From UBA10649 sp963755335 (GTDB lineage: Bacteria > Actinomycetota > Actinomycetes > S36-B12): a stretch of 64,000 bases of DNA. The stretch is from contig CAVWJW010000004.1 of the NCBI GenBank assembly GCA_963755335.1, positions 434,001 to 498,000 of the forward strand, read 5' to 3'. Within the stretch, counting starts at the first letter, position 1. The number at the start of each line of letters is the position of its first letter. Below, one piece after another: positions 27,579-37,859 of the stretch. The notes beneath the pieces were generated by a model. That model had not been told where the DNA came from and did no database searches. It worked only from the letters and a program-made list of their open reading frames with translations. The translations under genes were made by a program, and so were the position numbers.

Positions 27579-28250
27579 TCAGGCGGGGCGGGGCACGGCC
27601 GAGAATATTGATGGACGGAACCAGTGCGGGAGCTCTCGTCTCACGCGCTCGCTTCCGTCAATGCTCAGCGCCCCGGAGCGAATGGCTGTCCGCCAGTCGG
27701 TGTCGCCGCGATGTACGCGGATCAGTTCGCGAAGCGGCCCCTTCACGGTCGCTGTCACCGGGTAGCCGGGGTCGGCATCGCAGACGTCGACGTCCCCGTT
27801 GTCGATCACGATCCACCAATCGCTCGCCTTCACGTCGTCGAACTGGAATGCAACGACCGTCCGCTTCTTGGGAGTTGCGTCGAGGGCGATGTTGCGGTGC
27901 ATGTCCCACAGCAGCAGGTGCGGGTCGAGGTCGGCATCGCCGAGTTCGGGGATCCATCGCACGCCCCAGGCGCCGAGTGCCTCGATGACGGGGCGCAGTT
28001 CGCGCCCCGCCTCTGTCGGCACGTACCGCACGCCGTCGACGTCCTCCACGCGCTCGATGATGCCTGCGCGGGTGAGCCGCTGAAGGCGTTGGGACAGCAG
28101 CGACGGCGACATGCGCGGCACGCCACGTCGCAGTTCGTTGAAGTGCTCGGTGCCGAGGACGATCTCGCGCATGACGAGCAGCGTCCAGCGCTCGTCGAGG
28201 ACCTCCATCGCCTTGGCCACCGGGCAGAACTGGTGGTATGTCGCACCCAT
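27579..28250 (-). CDS. HxlR-type winged-helix regulator with SCP2-like C-terminal domain
   Basis: This protein of 223 residues has an N-terminal HxlR winged helix (FCPVAKAMEVLDERWTLLVM, FNELRRGVPRMSPSLLSQRL, EDVDGVRYVPTEAGREL). A C-terminal SCP2/sterol-carrier-like domain follows (WWIVIDNGDVDVCDADPG, VTATVKGPLRELIRVHRGDT), an arrangement common in actinobacteria. It is divergent from the methyltransferase at 28429, the likely target, and the C-terminal domain may bind the inducing ligand. A deleted remnant is at 6214-6281. Confidence 0.88.
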   Translation of the reverse strand: MGATYHQFCPVAKAMEVLDERWTLLVMREIVLGTEHFNELRRGVPRMSPSLLSQRLQRLTRAGIIERVEDVDGVRYVPTEAGRELRPVIEALGAWGVRWIPELGDADLDPHLLLWDMHRNIALDATPKKRTVVAFQFDDVKASDWWIVIDNGDVDVCDADPGYPVTATVKGPLRELIRVHRGDTDWRTAIRSGALSIDGSERVRRELPHWFRPSIFSAVPRPA

Positions 28251-28428
28251 GCCTCAGGGTAGGTCGGCAAGCCGCTGGCCACAACGCCGCGAACCAGCCA
28301 GTACAGATCTCGTACTGGGATTGGCCTCCCGGATACAGATTCAGAACTAGCCGCCTCTTACGCCGCGTCCCTAACGTCGTGAGTGATCGCGACGACCGTC
28401 GCAGCGTGACTGTAGAAGGAGTTCCGAC

Positions 28429-29259
28429 ATGACCACCACCACGGCATCCGCCCTCACCTCCGCCGAGAGGGCACGTGCACTCTGGGCGCTGGGCGACTAT
28501 CCCACCGTCGCCCACCAGGTGATTCCCGCGCTCGGACGCGTCACCGTCGAGGCGGCCGGCGTGCAGCCGCAGCACCGCGTGCTCGACGTCGCCGCAGGGG
28601 CCGGCAATGCGGCCATCCCGGCAGCCCGACTCGGTGCCCGCGTCGTGGCCACCGACATCACCCCGGAGCTGCTCGAGAGTGGTCGTCGCGAGGCGCGGGA
28701 TCAGGGGGTCGAGCTCGACTGGCAGGTGGCGGACGCCCAGGACCTCCCGTTCGACGACGACGACTTCGACGTCGCCCTGTCGACGGTTGGCGTCATGTTC
28801 GCCCCTGACCATCAGGCATGCGCGGACGAGCTTGTCCGAGTCGTGCGGCCGGGCGGCGTGATCGGGCTGGCGAACTGGACGCCGACGGGGTTCATCGGCC
28901 AGATGCTGGCCACCCTGCGGCCGTATCTGCCACCGCCGCCGGCCGGTGCCCGCCCGGGCACCCTTTGGGGGGACCCCGCGCATGTCGCGGCGCTGTTCGG
29001 TGATCGCGTCCGTGATCTGGCGGCCGAGACGCAAGAGGTCAAGGTCTCGTGCTTCGACCACCCGGACGTCTTCCGGGATTTCTTCAAAGCGAACTACGGT
29101 CCGACCGTGGCGGCCTATCGGGGACTCGGCGATGACCCCGGACGGGTGGCGTCCTTGGATCGCGACCTGTCCGACCTCGCGGCCCGTCACGACATCGGAG
29201 GCGAGGCCGGGTTCGCAATGCGCTGGGAATACCTACTCGTCACCGCCCACGTCGCCTAG
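28429..29259 (+). CDS. Class I SAM-dependent methyltransferase
   Basis: This protein of 276 residues has motif I VLDVAAGAGNAAIPAARLGA, the acidic end VVATDIT, VADAQDLPFDDDDFD and the post-motif RVVRPGGVIGLANWTP. This fits the Methyltransf_11/UbiE-like group acting on a small molecule or lipid. The start has AGGAG upstream (GAAGGAGTTCCGAC). A decayed relative of its C-terminal part lies at 52400-52620. Confidence 0.87.
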   Translation: MTTTTASALTSAERARALWALGDYPTVAHQVIPALGRVTVEAAGVQPQHRVLDVAAGAGNAAIPAARLGARVVATDITPELLESGRREARDQGVELDWQVADAQDLPFDDDDFDVALSTVGVMFAPDHQACADELVRVVRPGGVIGLANWTPTGFIGQMLATLRPYLPPPPAGARPGTLWGDPAHVAALFGDRVRDLAAETQEVKVSCFDHPDVFRDFFKANYGPTVAAYRGLGDDPGRVASLDRDLSDLAARHDIGGEAGFAMRWEYLLVTAHVA

Positions 29260-29314
29260 TCGACGCGGCTCCTCGAGGGCGACCGTGTGGCCTCTCTTAG
29301 GCTGGAGGTGGATT

Positions 29315-32300
29315 TTAAGGCGTCGGCGCGGGTCTGCCGTAGAGGTGTCCCTGGGCGAGTTTCCAGCCGTGGGATTCCAGGAAGTTGGCCTGTTTGCAGG
29401 TCTCGATCCCTTCGGCAATGCCTGTCAGGTTGAGTCCGCCGGCGAGGGTCCCGAGCGCTGCTATCAATGTGTTGGCGGTGCTCGGAGCCGCGGTGATTTG
29501 GTGGACGAATCGTGCGTCGAGTTTCAGTCCTGTGACGGGTAAGTCGTTCAGCAAGGAAATCGATGAATAGCCAGTGCCGAAGTCATCGAGGTGGAGCCCT
29601 GCTCCTTGTTCGCGAAGCGCCGCGAATTCTCGGTGGGCTTCTTCAAGGTTTGACAGGACGGCGCTCTCGGTCACCTCGATGACGAATCGCGAGGCGTGCA
29701 ACGTGTGTCGGGTCAGGCAGTCATCGAACCGCTCGAACCAGTGGCCTTCAGCCAGTTCGATGGCGGAGACGTTGATACTGATCGGGCCGGGCAGGTCGGG
29801 TTGCTTGCCCGCCAGCGTCATGACGTGCTCGAGGACCTGGGCACCTATGTCGACGATGAGACCGCTGTCCTCGGCAACCTGGAGGAACTCCGCCGGCAGC
29901 AGGAGCCCTTTGGCGGGATGCTGCCAGCGGACGAGCGCCTCGTGACCGACCACCACGCCGTCACGCATCGTGACGATGGGTTGGTAGTAGACGACGAATT
30001 CCGCGCGGTCGATGGCGTCCCGCAACTCGTCTTCAACAGTCAAGCGTGCGACAGCCTCTCGGTGCATAAGTTCATCGAAGAAGTGCCAGCGTGACCGACC
30101 GGCACTCTTCGCCCGGAACATGGCGGCGTCTGCGTCCCTGATGAGGCTCGACGGGGTGGAGTCACGAGTGGAAACGGCCACGCCAATGGACGCTGATGGG
30201 ATCGTGCGATGACCGTCCACAAGTGTCTCCTGGGAGATTGCGCCCACTATCCGATCCGCGAGACGCTCCAGTTCGGGAAGGGGCCCGACATCGCTCAAGA
30301 TGATGATGAACTCGTCGCCCCCGAAGCGGCCCAGCCGGTCACCCGGCCGAAGGACCGCTGACAGCCGTTTGGCCACTTGGGTGAGCACGTGGTCGCCAGC
30401 GCTGTGCCCGAGGGAATCGTTAACCACTTTGAAGTTGTCCAGATCGACGAAGAAGACCCCAACGGGTGAACCACTCCTTTCAGCCACACGCAGGTCGGCG
30501 TCGAGCATGTCGAGGATCCAGGCGCGGTTGTGCAGGCCGGTCAGTCCGTCGTGGAACGCCTGGTGGGCCAGTTGCGCGCGGGCCTCGTGTTCGGCGGTGA
30601 TGTCTTCGACCTGCAGCATGAGCATGGAGGGCTGCCCGTCGGTGTCACGAATGACCACCCCAACCCGGCGTACCCAGACGCTGCGGCCGTCCGCACGGAC
30701 CAGCCGCAACTCCGCCTGCGAGATGTCTCGGTGAGCGGCGATGAGCGCCTCCCGCTCCTTCAGGACACCGGCGACATCGTCGGGGTGAACGACCTCGTCC
30801 AGCGTGTGATGCATGAACCAGGAGTCGTCGTACCCCAACAGGGCGCGCAGGGACGGGTTGACGACCAGGAAGGCCCCCCGGGGTGAAGCGAGCGCCATAC
30901 CGATGGCGGCGGAGTCCATGGCCGTGCGGAACAGCACCTCCGATGCCCGAAGCGCTTCGCGGGCAAGGACCTCGGACTGGGCGTCGCGCCAGGACCCCGC
31001 GCGCCCTACGACCACGCCGTCAGGATCGAGCAGTGCACGGGCTGTGACGGCCATCCACCTGTAGGTCCCGTCGTTGGCTCGGAAGCGCGCCTCGTAGGCA
31101 GCCCGCTTGCCCGCGTTCACGGTGACGGTGGCGTGCGCCAGGCGTTCAGTGTCCTCAGGGTGGATGAATTCCGCGGCTGAACGTCCGACCATGTCGGCCG
31201 GGTTCCACCCGAGGAGGCCTGTCACTGACGGAGACACCCATTCGAAGACCGCGGATGGGCTCGCCCGGAACACCACGTCAGACGCGTTCTCGGCCAGTAG
31301 TCGATATTGCGCCCTGCTCGCTTCCAGGGACAACTCGCTTTCGACTACATTGTGGACGTCGCGGTAGCCGGCGACGTATCCGACCAACTGGCCATCGCCG
31401 CTCGACGATGGACTCGAGGGTTCGGGAGAACCACCGATACGTGCCGTCGACAAGCCTTAGGCGTCTGCGGCCCGAGACGGCACCGAGACGGGCCGCTGCG
31501 GCAAGGTCTCGTTCTACGTCCTCGGAGTCGTCGGGGTGCGAGAACTCCACGCCGCGATGACCGAGCACCTCCTCAGGGCTCCAGCCGAGCACCTCCGACA
31601 CGGACGGGGATACCCACGCGATCTCCCCGCCGACCGTGAACTGCACGACGAGGTCCGCGGAGTGCTCGGCAAGAAGGCGGTAGTGCGCCTGCGACGCCGT
31701 GAGTTCCTGCAGCGTTGCGTGGCGGTCGGTGACATCGCGCCAGGTCAGAGCCATACCGTCGCCGACCTGCACCGCTCGCAGGTCGTACCACCTCGCCTCA
31801 CCCTTGACCTCGTTGTCGTAGGCGTAGTCATCGAGCACGACCGGAACGCCCGTTTCCACGGTCGCGAAGTAGTCGGCGAGGGGACCGTTGTCCTTCAGCC
31901 CCGGGTAGAAGTGGAGCATCGTGGCGCCGATCAGTTCCTCTCGGTCAATCGCGTGGTAGGAGATTGCGGCGCTGTTCGCCTCGACGTATCTCAGGTCAAT
32001 CAGGGCTCCGGATTCGTCGCGGACCGCTTCCAGCAGTGCGAACGGGTCGATCTGGTTGTCCCACATCGCCTGCAGTCGTTCAGGAGCGAGGGCGTCGTCT
32101 CGAGCTGCCGGTCGTCGAGCGGTCTTCTCCATCAGGATCCCGGCGAACCGGCACTTGTCGGAGTTGCCGTCCGAGAGGCGCCACCCGATCTCGGTCAGGC
32201 CGTGCTGGAGCCCATCGCTCGACAGGACTGTGTAGTGCAGGCGGTAGCTCGTTGCATCCCTGGCGATTCGAGCGCGTTCAGAAGCAATGCGCGGCCGGTC

Positions 32301-32507
32301 CTTTGCGGGGATGCAGCCCTCGAGGCCGGTTAACCCCCGACGTGCGTCGTCGGGTCGCACATTGAGGGAGGACAAGGTGGTCGCAGACCAAGACATCTGT
32401 CCGACATCGGCATCCCACGTGAAAGAGCCCAACGTTGTTCCGCCCGCGCAGTCGTTCGGCGCGGGCGCTGGGATCCCCTCATCCCGGGCGCGGAGCGCAT
32501 CGCTCAC
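29315..32507 (-). CDS. Multi-PAS GGDEF-EAL cyclic-di-GMP signalling protein, one frameshift
   Basis: Two overlapping frames form one cytoplasmic protein of about 1060 residues. The upstream frame (from a probable GTG at 32507 to ~31400) holds PAS domains (for example QLVVPF-like lobes and SADLVVQFTVGGEIAWVSPS). The downstream frame (31453-29315) holds two or three more PAS domains, then GGDEF and EAL. In the GGDEF domain RFGGDEFIIIL is intact; in the EAL domain GHEALVRWQ and LDDFGTGYSS are intact. Continuity across the frameshift (DGTYRWFSRTLESI to GDGQLVGYVAGYRDV, near 31400) suggests a single-base indel. Both synthase and phosphodiesterase motifs look active. The IS481 element abuts its 5' end, so the start and promoter may be affected. 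Confidence 0.82.
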
Positions 32508-32639
32508 CGTCGCACGATACGCCGCCAAGATGCCCGAATGCGCGGTACGTATGGCCCCGGGCGGCCGCGATGGGCAGTCTGCCGGCCGGAGCAGATCTCT
32601 TGGTTCGATAAGGCGTGCCCGTAGACGCTTTCCCTCGGA

Positions 32640-33730
32640 CTTCCAGGGTGCTTCAGAAACCTGAACGGTGAGACAGCGGGCGTGGCGGCTTGAAAGTGTG
32701 AGAACCCCCGAGTGGGGTGTGGCTTGTCTAAGGCCCACGTTCACTCGGAGGTTCTCGTGTCTCACGGTAGTGCCCGCACCACGGTCCACGGCCGTCTGCT
32801 GATCGTCCAGCGGTATCAGGCTGGCTGGGCTCAGGCTCACATCGCTCGGGCGATGGGTGTTTCGCGTAAGTGCGTGAAGACGTGGATTGACCGATACGCC
32901 GAGGAAGGGGAGGACGGGCTGCGCGATCGATCGTCGCGGCCGCATGCCTCGCCCACGCGGACCAGCCCGGAGCTCGAAGCGGCGGTCGTGGAGGTGCGCA
33001 CGCGGCAGCGTCAGGGCCAGGATGTGATCGCGGCCGAGGTGGGCGTGCCAGCGCGCACGGTCTCGCGGATTCTGCGCCGGCATGGGATGCCGTACCTGCG
33101 GCACCTGGATCCGATCACCGGCGCGGTGATCAAGGCCAGCAAGACCACCGCCGTGCGCTATGAGCGCGAGCGCCCTGGCGAGCTGGTTCATATGGATGTC
33201 AAGAAGATCGGCCGGATCCCCGATGGGGGTGGCTGGAAGGCGCACGGCCGGCAGATGGGCAGCACCTCGGCGCGCAGGAAGGCCCGGATCGGGTTCGACT
33301 ACGTCCACTCGCTGGTCGACGACCACTCAAGGCTGGCGTACTCGGAGATCCTTCCCGACGAGAAAGGCCCAACCTGCGCGGAGTTCCTGCTGCGCGCTGC
33401 CGCGGACTTCGCCATTCACGGCATCCCCAGCATCGAGGCCGTGATCACCGACAACCACTGGAGCTACCGGCGCTCCAATGACATCCGCGACGCCCTCGCG
33501 CTCCTCGGCGCCCGGCACCTGTTCATCAAGCCCCACTGCCCCTGGCAGAACGGCAAGGTCGAACGCTTCAACCGCACCCTGGCGACCGAATGGGCCTACC
33601 ACCAGACCTACCTGGACAACGATGAACGCCACCAAGCACTTGCACCCTGGCTCGAGCACTACAACACTGTCCGACGCCACAGCGCGCTCGGAGGACTCCC
33701 ACCCGTCAGCCGGCTACCAACCTGAACTAG
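32640..33730 (+). mobile_element. IS481-family insertion sequence
   Basis: The element is defined by its intact transposase at 32757-33725. It sits between two cyclic-di-GMP genes transcribed away from it. Terminal inverted repeats were not resolved by eye, so the edges are approximate. Confidence 0.7.
32757..33725 (+). CDS. IS481-family transposase
   Basis: This protein of 322 residues has an N-terminal helix-turn-helix for end binding (IARAMGVSRKCVKTWIDRY) and a DDE core. Catalytic Asp residues are in ELVHMDVKKIG and EAVITDNHWSY, and the Glu is in CPWQNGKVERFNRTLATEW. The C-terminal HYNTVRRHSALGGLPP is the usual IS481/IS3-type ending. GGAGG lies 5 bases before the GTG at 32757. The frame is uninterrupted, so this is the only apparently active transposase in the window. 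Confidence 0.92.
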   Translation: MSHGSARTTVHGRLLIVQRYQAGWAQAHIARAMGVSRKCVKTWIDRYAEEGEDGLRDRSSRPHASPTRTSPELEAAVVEVRTRQRQGQDVIAAEVGVPARTVSRILRRHGMPYLRHLDPITGAVIKASKTTAVRYERERPGELVHMDVKKIGRIPDGGGWKAHGRQMGSTSARRKARIGFDYVHSLVDDHSRLAYSEILPDEKGPTCAEFLLRAAADFAIHGIPSIEAVITDNHWSYRRSNDIRDALALLGARHLFIKPHCPWQNGKVERFNRTLATEWAYHQTYLDNDERHQALAPWLEHYNTVRRHSALGGLPPVSRLPT

Positions 33731-33736
33731 TCGGCT

Positions 33737-35728
33737 ATGAGGGGGGTACTCGGAGGGCGGGCCATCACTTCGGTCCGGGACTGGCGCTTGTGGGTCGCGG
33801 TGGCGGTGCTGGCCGCCGTCTTCGTTGTCGACATGCTGGTTCCGCAGATGACCGTCGCCCCGTTCTTCGCCGTACCGGTGGTGGCCGCGGCTACCTTCGC
33901 CGGACCTGTCGTAGTGGGCGTCTTGGCCGCTGTTGCCGTGGGGATCGATCTGCTGGCAGGTTGGATTGGTGGGGACTGGGGCAGCGAGGCCTTTTGGCAG
34001 CGATTCGCCGCCTTGGTGATCGTGGGGCTGCTGGCGATGTATGTCGCACACGCGGCCTTCGAATCTCGCCGACGTCTTCATGAATCCGAGGAGCGCAGCA
34101 GGCTTCTGGCGGACAACGCCTCGGATGTGGTTCTGTTGCTGAACGCCCATGGAGTGGTGAAGTGGGCTTCTCCGTCTGTGGTGGCCGCGATGGGCTGGCG
34201 ACTCGAAGACGTGGTTGGTGCAAGCCTGCTGGAGTTCCTTCACACGGATGATCAGGCGGCGTTCGCTGCGGAGCTAACCAGAGCGGTCGACGAGAACGAC
34301 GCGCTCACCACGACCGAGATTCGCGCAAGGCACTCGGACGGCACGTTCCTGTGGCTCTCGGCTAACGGCCACGCGGTAGGCAGGCAGCAGGCCGTGGTCG
34401 CCCTGCGGAATGTGGACGCTCAGGTCAGGGACCGGATCTCGCTCGAGCGAGCTGAGGCGCGGTACCGGCGACTGACTGAGGACATGCAAGACGTGGTGTG
34501 GACGCTCGACGTCGAAACGCTCATGTTCACCTACGTCTCACCCTCGGTCTTCGTGTTGCGCGGCTACACACCGGATGAGGTGATGGCCACGCCGATGGAC
34601 GCCGCACTGACACCCGAGGACTCCACCCGCGTGCGACAGTTGCTCGCCGGGCGCGCCGCTCGGCAGGCTGACGGATCCATCGCCGAGCGTCAGTACTTCA
34701 TCGAAGAGGTCGAGCAGCCGTGCAAGGACGGTTCGACCGTGTGGACGGAGGTGATCACCCACTACGCGGTCGACGAGACGACCGGCGCGCTCGAGGTTCA
34801 TGGGGTCAGTCGCAACATCGCCCAACGCCGTGCGGCCGAGGCGTCTTTGGTTGCCTCCGAGGCGAGGTTCCGCATGATTGTCGAGGCGTCCTCCGACGTC
34901 ATCCTGCAGGACCGCGACGGAGTTATCGAGTGGGTGTCACCGGCCCTCACCGCGGCTTTGGGCTGGCTCCCCGACGAATGGGTGGGCACATCCCTGACGG
35001 AATTCGTTCACTTCGAGGACCTCGAGGCGGCCCGGACTGGTCGACAGGACGTTGACGAGGAAATGCCGGTGGTGTTCCGAGTCAGGATGCGCGATAGCGA
35101 TGGCGGCCACCGATGGGTGGAGTTCCACACATCGTCCATCGCTGAGGTCGACGGAGGGGTACCGAGATTCGTTTCCACCTTCCGCAATGTCGACGACGTG
35201 GTGGACCACGAGCTGGCGCTGTGGCGCCGCGCGACACTCGATGACCTCACAGGGGCATTCAAGCGAGACGAGGGGCTCACGTTGCTCGCCAGGGGCATTA
35301 CCACACGCCGGCCGGGAGTCCAGACGGCGACCCTGTTCTGCGACGTGGACCTGTTCAAGGAAGTCAATGACGCTCGCGGCCACGCCGTTGGCGACGTTGT
35401 CCTCAGCGTTGTGGCCGATCGGATTCGCGGCAGTGTGCGCGGCGGCGACGTCATCGTGCGCATGGGGGGTGACGAGTTCCTGATCATCCTCGAAGGCGTC
35501 CACGACCTCGAAGAGGCCACGATGATCGCCGAGGAGGTTCGCCGATCAGTATCCGAACCCGTCGATGTGGGCAATCACGACGTCACCGTGACCGTCAGCA
35601 TCGGCGTGACCCTTTGCAGCGCCGGGGAGGACGCCGACAGTCTCGTTGCTCGCGCCGACCTAGCCATGTACCAAGCCAAACGTGCCGGCCGGAACCAGGT
35701 GATAGTTGGCGTCGCCGAACTGAGTTAG
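33737..35728 (+). CDS. Membrane PAS-GGDEF diguanylate cyclase
   Basis: This protein of 663 residues has three N-terminal membrane helices within residues ~15-105 and then three PAS domains (around residues 120-230, 240-370, 380-490). A C-terminal GGDEF domain follows, with intact RMGGDEFLIIL and an allosteric I-site RGGD five residues before it. It lacks an EAL domain, so it should only make cyclic-di-GMP and be product-inhibited. The start lies 12 bp after the transposase stop with no ribosome site visible, so the N-terminus or expression may depend on the inserted element. Confidence 0.88.
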   Translation: MRGVLGGRAITSVRDWRLWVAVAVLAAVFVVDMLVPQMTVAPFFAVPVVAAATFAGPVVVGVLAAVAVGIDLLAGWIGGDWGSEAFWQRFAALVIVGLLAMYVAHAAFESRRRLHESEERSRLLADNASDVVLLLNAHGVVKWASPSVVAAMGWRLEDVVGASLLEFLHTDDQAAFAAELTRAVDENDALTTTEIRARHSDGTFLWLSANGHAVGRQQAVVALRNVDAQVRDRISLERAEARYRRLTEDMQDVVWTLDVETLMFTYVSPSVFVLRGYTPDEVMATPMDAALTPEDSTRVRQLLAGRAARQADGSIAERQYFIEEVEQPCKDGSTVWTEVITHYAVDETTGALEVHGVSRNIAQRRAAEASLVASEARFRMIVEASSDVILQDRDGVIEWVSPALTAALGWLPDEWVGTSLTEFVHFEDLEAARTGRQDVDEEMPVVFRVRMRDSDGGHRWVEFHTSSIAEVDGGVPRFVSTFRNVDDVVDHELALWRRATLDDLTGAFKRDEGLTLLARGITTRRPGVQTATLFCDVDLFKEVNDARGHAVGDVVLSVVADRIRGSVRGGDVIVRMGGDEFLIILEGVHDLEEATMIAEEVRRSVSEPVDVGNHDVTVTVSIGVTLCSAGEDADSLVARADLAMYQAKRAGRNQVIVGVAELS

Positions 35729-35854
35729 GCGCGCCAACTGCGACGGCTTCGCGTTCCGGGCGGGGTCGGCGGTGGGGGCCGGAGGTAGCGACGGAGCGAA
35801 CGGCCGTGGCGGGCGTTCCCCGACGTGAACTCACTCACCGCGCGGCTCGAGATC

Positions 35855-35945
35855 GCCTATGCGCTCACGACTGACTCCCCGGCACTGCGACGAGTGTCAT
35901 CCGCGCTAGGCGTGGTGGCGAAGCTGGTCGTCCAAGCCGGAACTG
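35855..35945 (+). repeat. 80-bp fragment of a signal-peptide coding region
   Basis: This segment is about 85% identical to 42719-42800, the first codons of a secreted-protein gene. It overlaps the end of a decayed toxin gene on the other strand. It is an orphan 5' fragment left by recombination. Confidence 0.45.
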
Positions 35946-36052
35946 CCGTGCGGATTGTCATCGTCGAGGTAGGCGACATACGCCGGTTGGGAGGCGGCGG
36001 TCAGAACGCTCTCCGCATCGATCCCGTGCTTGAGGGCAGACGCGTGAACTTC
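35906..36052 (-). pseudogene. Truncated toxin of an RHH toxin-antitoxin pair
   Basis: The frame reads EVHASALKHGIDAESVLTAA, then AYVAYLDDDNPHG, and stops early. This matches the N-terminal half of small toxins usually encoded just after antitoxins like the one at 36001-36309 (HxSALKHG motif). The second half (RLGFD...LVVHAM-type region) is missing, so the toxin is presumed inactive. Confidence 0.5.
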
Positions 36053-36309
36053 GCAGCGCCGAGCCACGCGCGTATTGCGGCGCGGATGGCTTCGGAACGC
36101 GTGACGTGCTCGGCCTCGGCTCGAGCACCCAGCGCCTCGAGGAGGTCAGGGTCAAGACGCACCGGCACAACCGTGCTCGGACCATCGCCGAGGGGTTGCC
36201 GACCTCGTTTGCGGAGCACCTCATCGGGGTAGCCGGCTTCGGCCTCGTCGGCCCACGCCTGGATCTGCTCGTCGCTGACCGGCTTGCCTTTGATCGTCGT
36301 GGAGCCCAT
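36001..36309 (-). CDS. Ribbon-helix-helix (CopG-type) antitoxin-like protein
   Basis: This protein has about 102 residues. The N-terminal KGKPVSDEQIQAWADEAEAG and PLGDGPSTVVPVRLDPDLLE, then RSEAIRAAIRAWLGA, form the RHH DNA-binding and dimerisation module typical of actinobacterial antitoxins. The last ~14 residues are read out of the expected frame over the start of the toxin remnant, so the true stop may be lost to an indel. Its toxin partner is truncated, leaving a solitary antitoxin. Confidence 0.75.
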   Translation of the reverse strand: MGSTTIKGKPVSDEQIQAWADEAEAGYPDEVLRKRGRQPLGDGPSTVVPVRLDPDLLEALGARAEAEHVTRSEAIRAAIRAWLGAAKFTRLPSSTGSMRRAF

Positions 36310-36364
36310 ACCCAAATCGTGATACGAAAATACGGGAAGGTCGACACCCTGTCAGTCGCCGGCC

Positions 36365-36595
36365 CTATCCCCAGAATACGAAAGTGGGGTCCTCGTCGAT
36401 CTCGGCGAGAACCTCCTCGAGTGAGCCAGAAGCCAGCCCAGGGTACTTCCGGAATCGGTCCCCCTCGGAGCTCACCTCGAGGTTCCACGTGCGGGAGGAC
36501 CTGACGTAGGTGACACGGGCGAGCGGGTACGTCTCCCAGGGGCGATCCGTGACCTCCGTCCCACGGCGGCCGCTCTTCGGCGATAACAACGACAC
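36365..36595 (-). CDS. DUF3024-like small protein
   Basis: This protein of 76 residues has a core RVTYVRSSRTWNLEV and an ending EEVLAEIDEDPTFVFWG. It resembles DUF3024-type proteins (W-x-L...RY...DP-x-x-IFWG). Function is unknown; such proteins often sit near toxin-antitoxin or mobile genes. It lies between the antitoxin and the IS21 remnant. Confidence 0.6.
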   Translation of the reverse strand: MSLLSPKSGRRGTEVTDRPWETYPLARVTYVRSSRTWNLEVSSEGDRFRKYPGLASGSLEEVLAEIDEDPTFVFWG

Positions 36596-36659
36596 CCGCC
36601 GGCGACGCTTGAACCCTGGTCACTTTCGACGCTTGAAAAGTGAACGGTTGCGTGAGTCT

Positions 36660-37440
36660 ATGGCTGGTTGTCGTCGGTGGTGATGCGGACGCTGGGTAGG
36701 GAGTCGGTGCCGCGTCCGCGGAGTCGGTAGCTGGCGCCTTTGAGGGTGATGACGTCGGCGTGGTGGACGATGCGGTCGATCATGGCGGCGGCGACGGCTT
36801 GGTCGCCGAAGACGCCGCCCCAGCCGCTGAAGGGCAGGTTGCGACGTGAGCACGAGGGATGCGTGCTCGTAGCGGGATGAGACGAGTTGGAAGAACAGGT
36901 TCGCGGCGTCCTGCTCGAAGGGGAGGTAGCCGACCTCGTCGACGATGATCAGCCCGTAGCGGCGCAGCTTGGCCAGTTCCCGGGCGAGGCGTGCCTTGCC
37001 GGTGGGCGTCGGTCAGGCGGGTGACCCAGTCGGTTGCGGTGGCGAACAGCACGCGGTGCCCGGCGTGAGCGGCCTTGACGCCGAGGGCGGTGGCCAGGTG
37101 GGTCTTGCCGGTTCCCGGTGGTCCGAGGAGGACGACGTTGCGGGCCTCGGACAAGAACGCCCCGGATGCCAATGCCGAGATGGGTTGGCGGATGGCGGGC
37201 TGGGCATCGAAGTCGAAGTCCTCGAGCGTCTTGACCGATCCGGAAGCCGGCGGCGCGGATCCGCAGCCTGGCGCCGGAGGCGTTGCGGGCGGAGACCTCA
37301 CGTTCGAGGACGGCGGCGAGGTAGTCCTCGTGGGTCCAGCCCGCGTCACGGGCCTGGTCGGCGAGGCGGGTCGCGGCCTCGGTGATCCGTGGGGCCTTCA
37401 ACGCCGGAGGCGAGGTAGTGGATCGTCTTGACCGCGTCGG
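36660..37440 (-). pseudogene. istB: IstB-like ATP-binding protein, frame-disrupted
   Basis: The central frame has the Walker A motif NVVLLGPPGTGKTHLATALG and FATATDWVTRLTDAH. Other frames supply the N-terminal helices (TRLADQARDAGWTHEDYLAA) and the C-terminal FGDQAVAAAMIDRIVHHADV, ITLKG. These are the ordered parts of the IS21 helper ATPase (about 250-260 residues). At least three indels break it. Confidence 0.8.
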
Positions 37441-37511
37441 TGCATCGTCTTCGCGGCGGCCATCACATGGCCTCGGTGTCGATGCCGAACGCCCGGTCGT
37501 AGTCACCCAGG

Positions 37512-37790
37512 TCACGGGCCAGGTCGTCTGCCCTGGTGGCCGGGCGACCGGCCTGGAACGCCGCCCGCAGTACCTGCTGCGGCCTCGACGTGGGCGGGGT
37601 CGGTGATCGTCATCCCGCGTGCCCAGACTCGTTCGTGGTCAGCGACGACACGGCCGTCCAGTCGGACCTTGACCCGGTCCAGGTCAGCGGACACGTCAAC
37701 GATCCGGCCGATCGCCCGCGGGTCGACGGAGTAGTCGCAGGTGTCCACCCGCACGTAGTAGTCCCGGCCCAGGCGAATCCGGTTGCGCCA
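37512..37790 (-). pseudogene. istA: IstA transposase C-terminal fragment
   Basis: The frame reads RVDTCDYSVDPRAIGRIVDV, then VKVRLDGRVVADHERVWARG and ITDPAHVEAA, the conserved C-terminal domain of IS21 IstA. The catalytic DDE core is absent. Confidence 0.8.
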
Positions 37791-37859
37791 GCTCCGCCAA
37801 GGACAAGAAGCGGCCGACCAGCACCCGACAGATCGCTACGGCATAGTTAGCAGCCTCGC

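Larger units (their letters stand above)
36640..37850 (-). mobile_element. IS21-family remnant (istB plus 3' end of istA)
   Basis: It contains a broken istB-type ATPase gene and the C-terminal coding part of istA, in the IS21 order. The istA N-terminal half is missing because an IS256 remnant abuts at about 37850. Another istB tail piece is at 51400-51495. Confidence 0.75.

Noticed and set aside
32712..33326. N-terminal extension of the PAS-GGDEF-EAL protein into this region
   Set aside because: That part of the minus-strand frame is antisense to the IS481 transposase and is Arg/His-rich with no PAS features.
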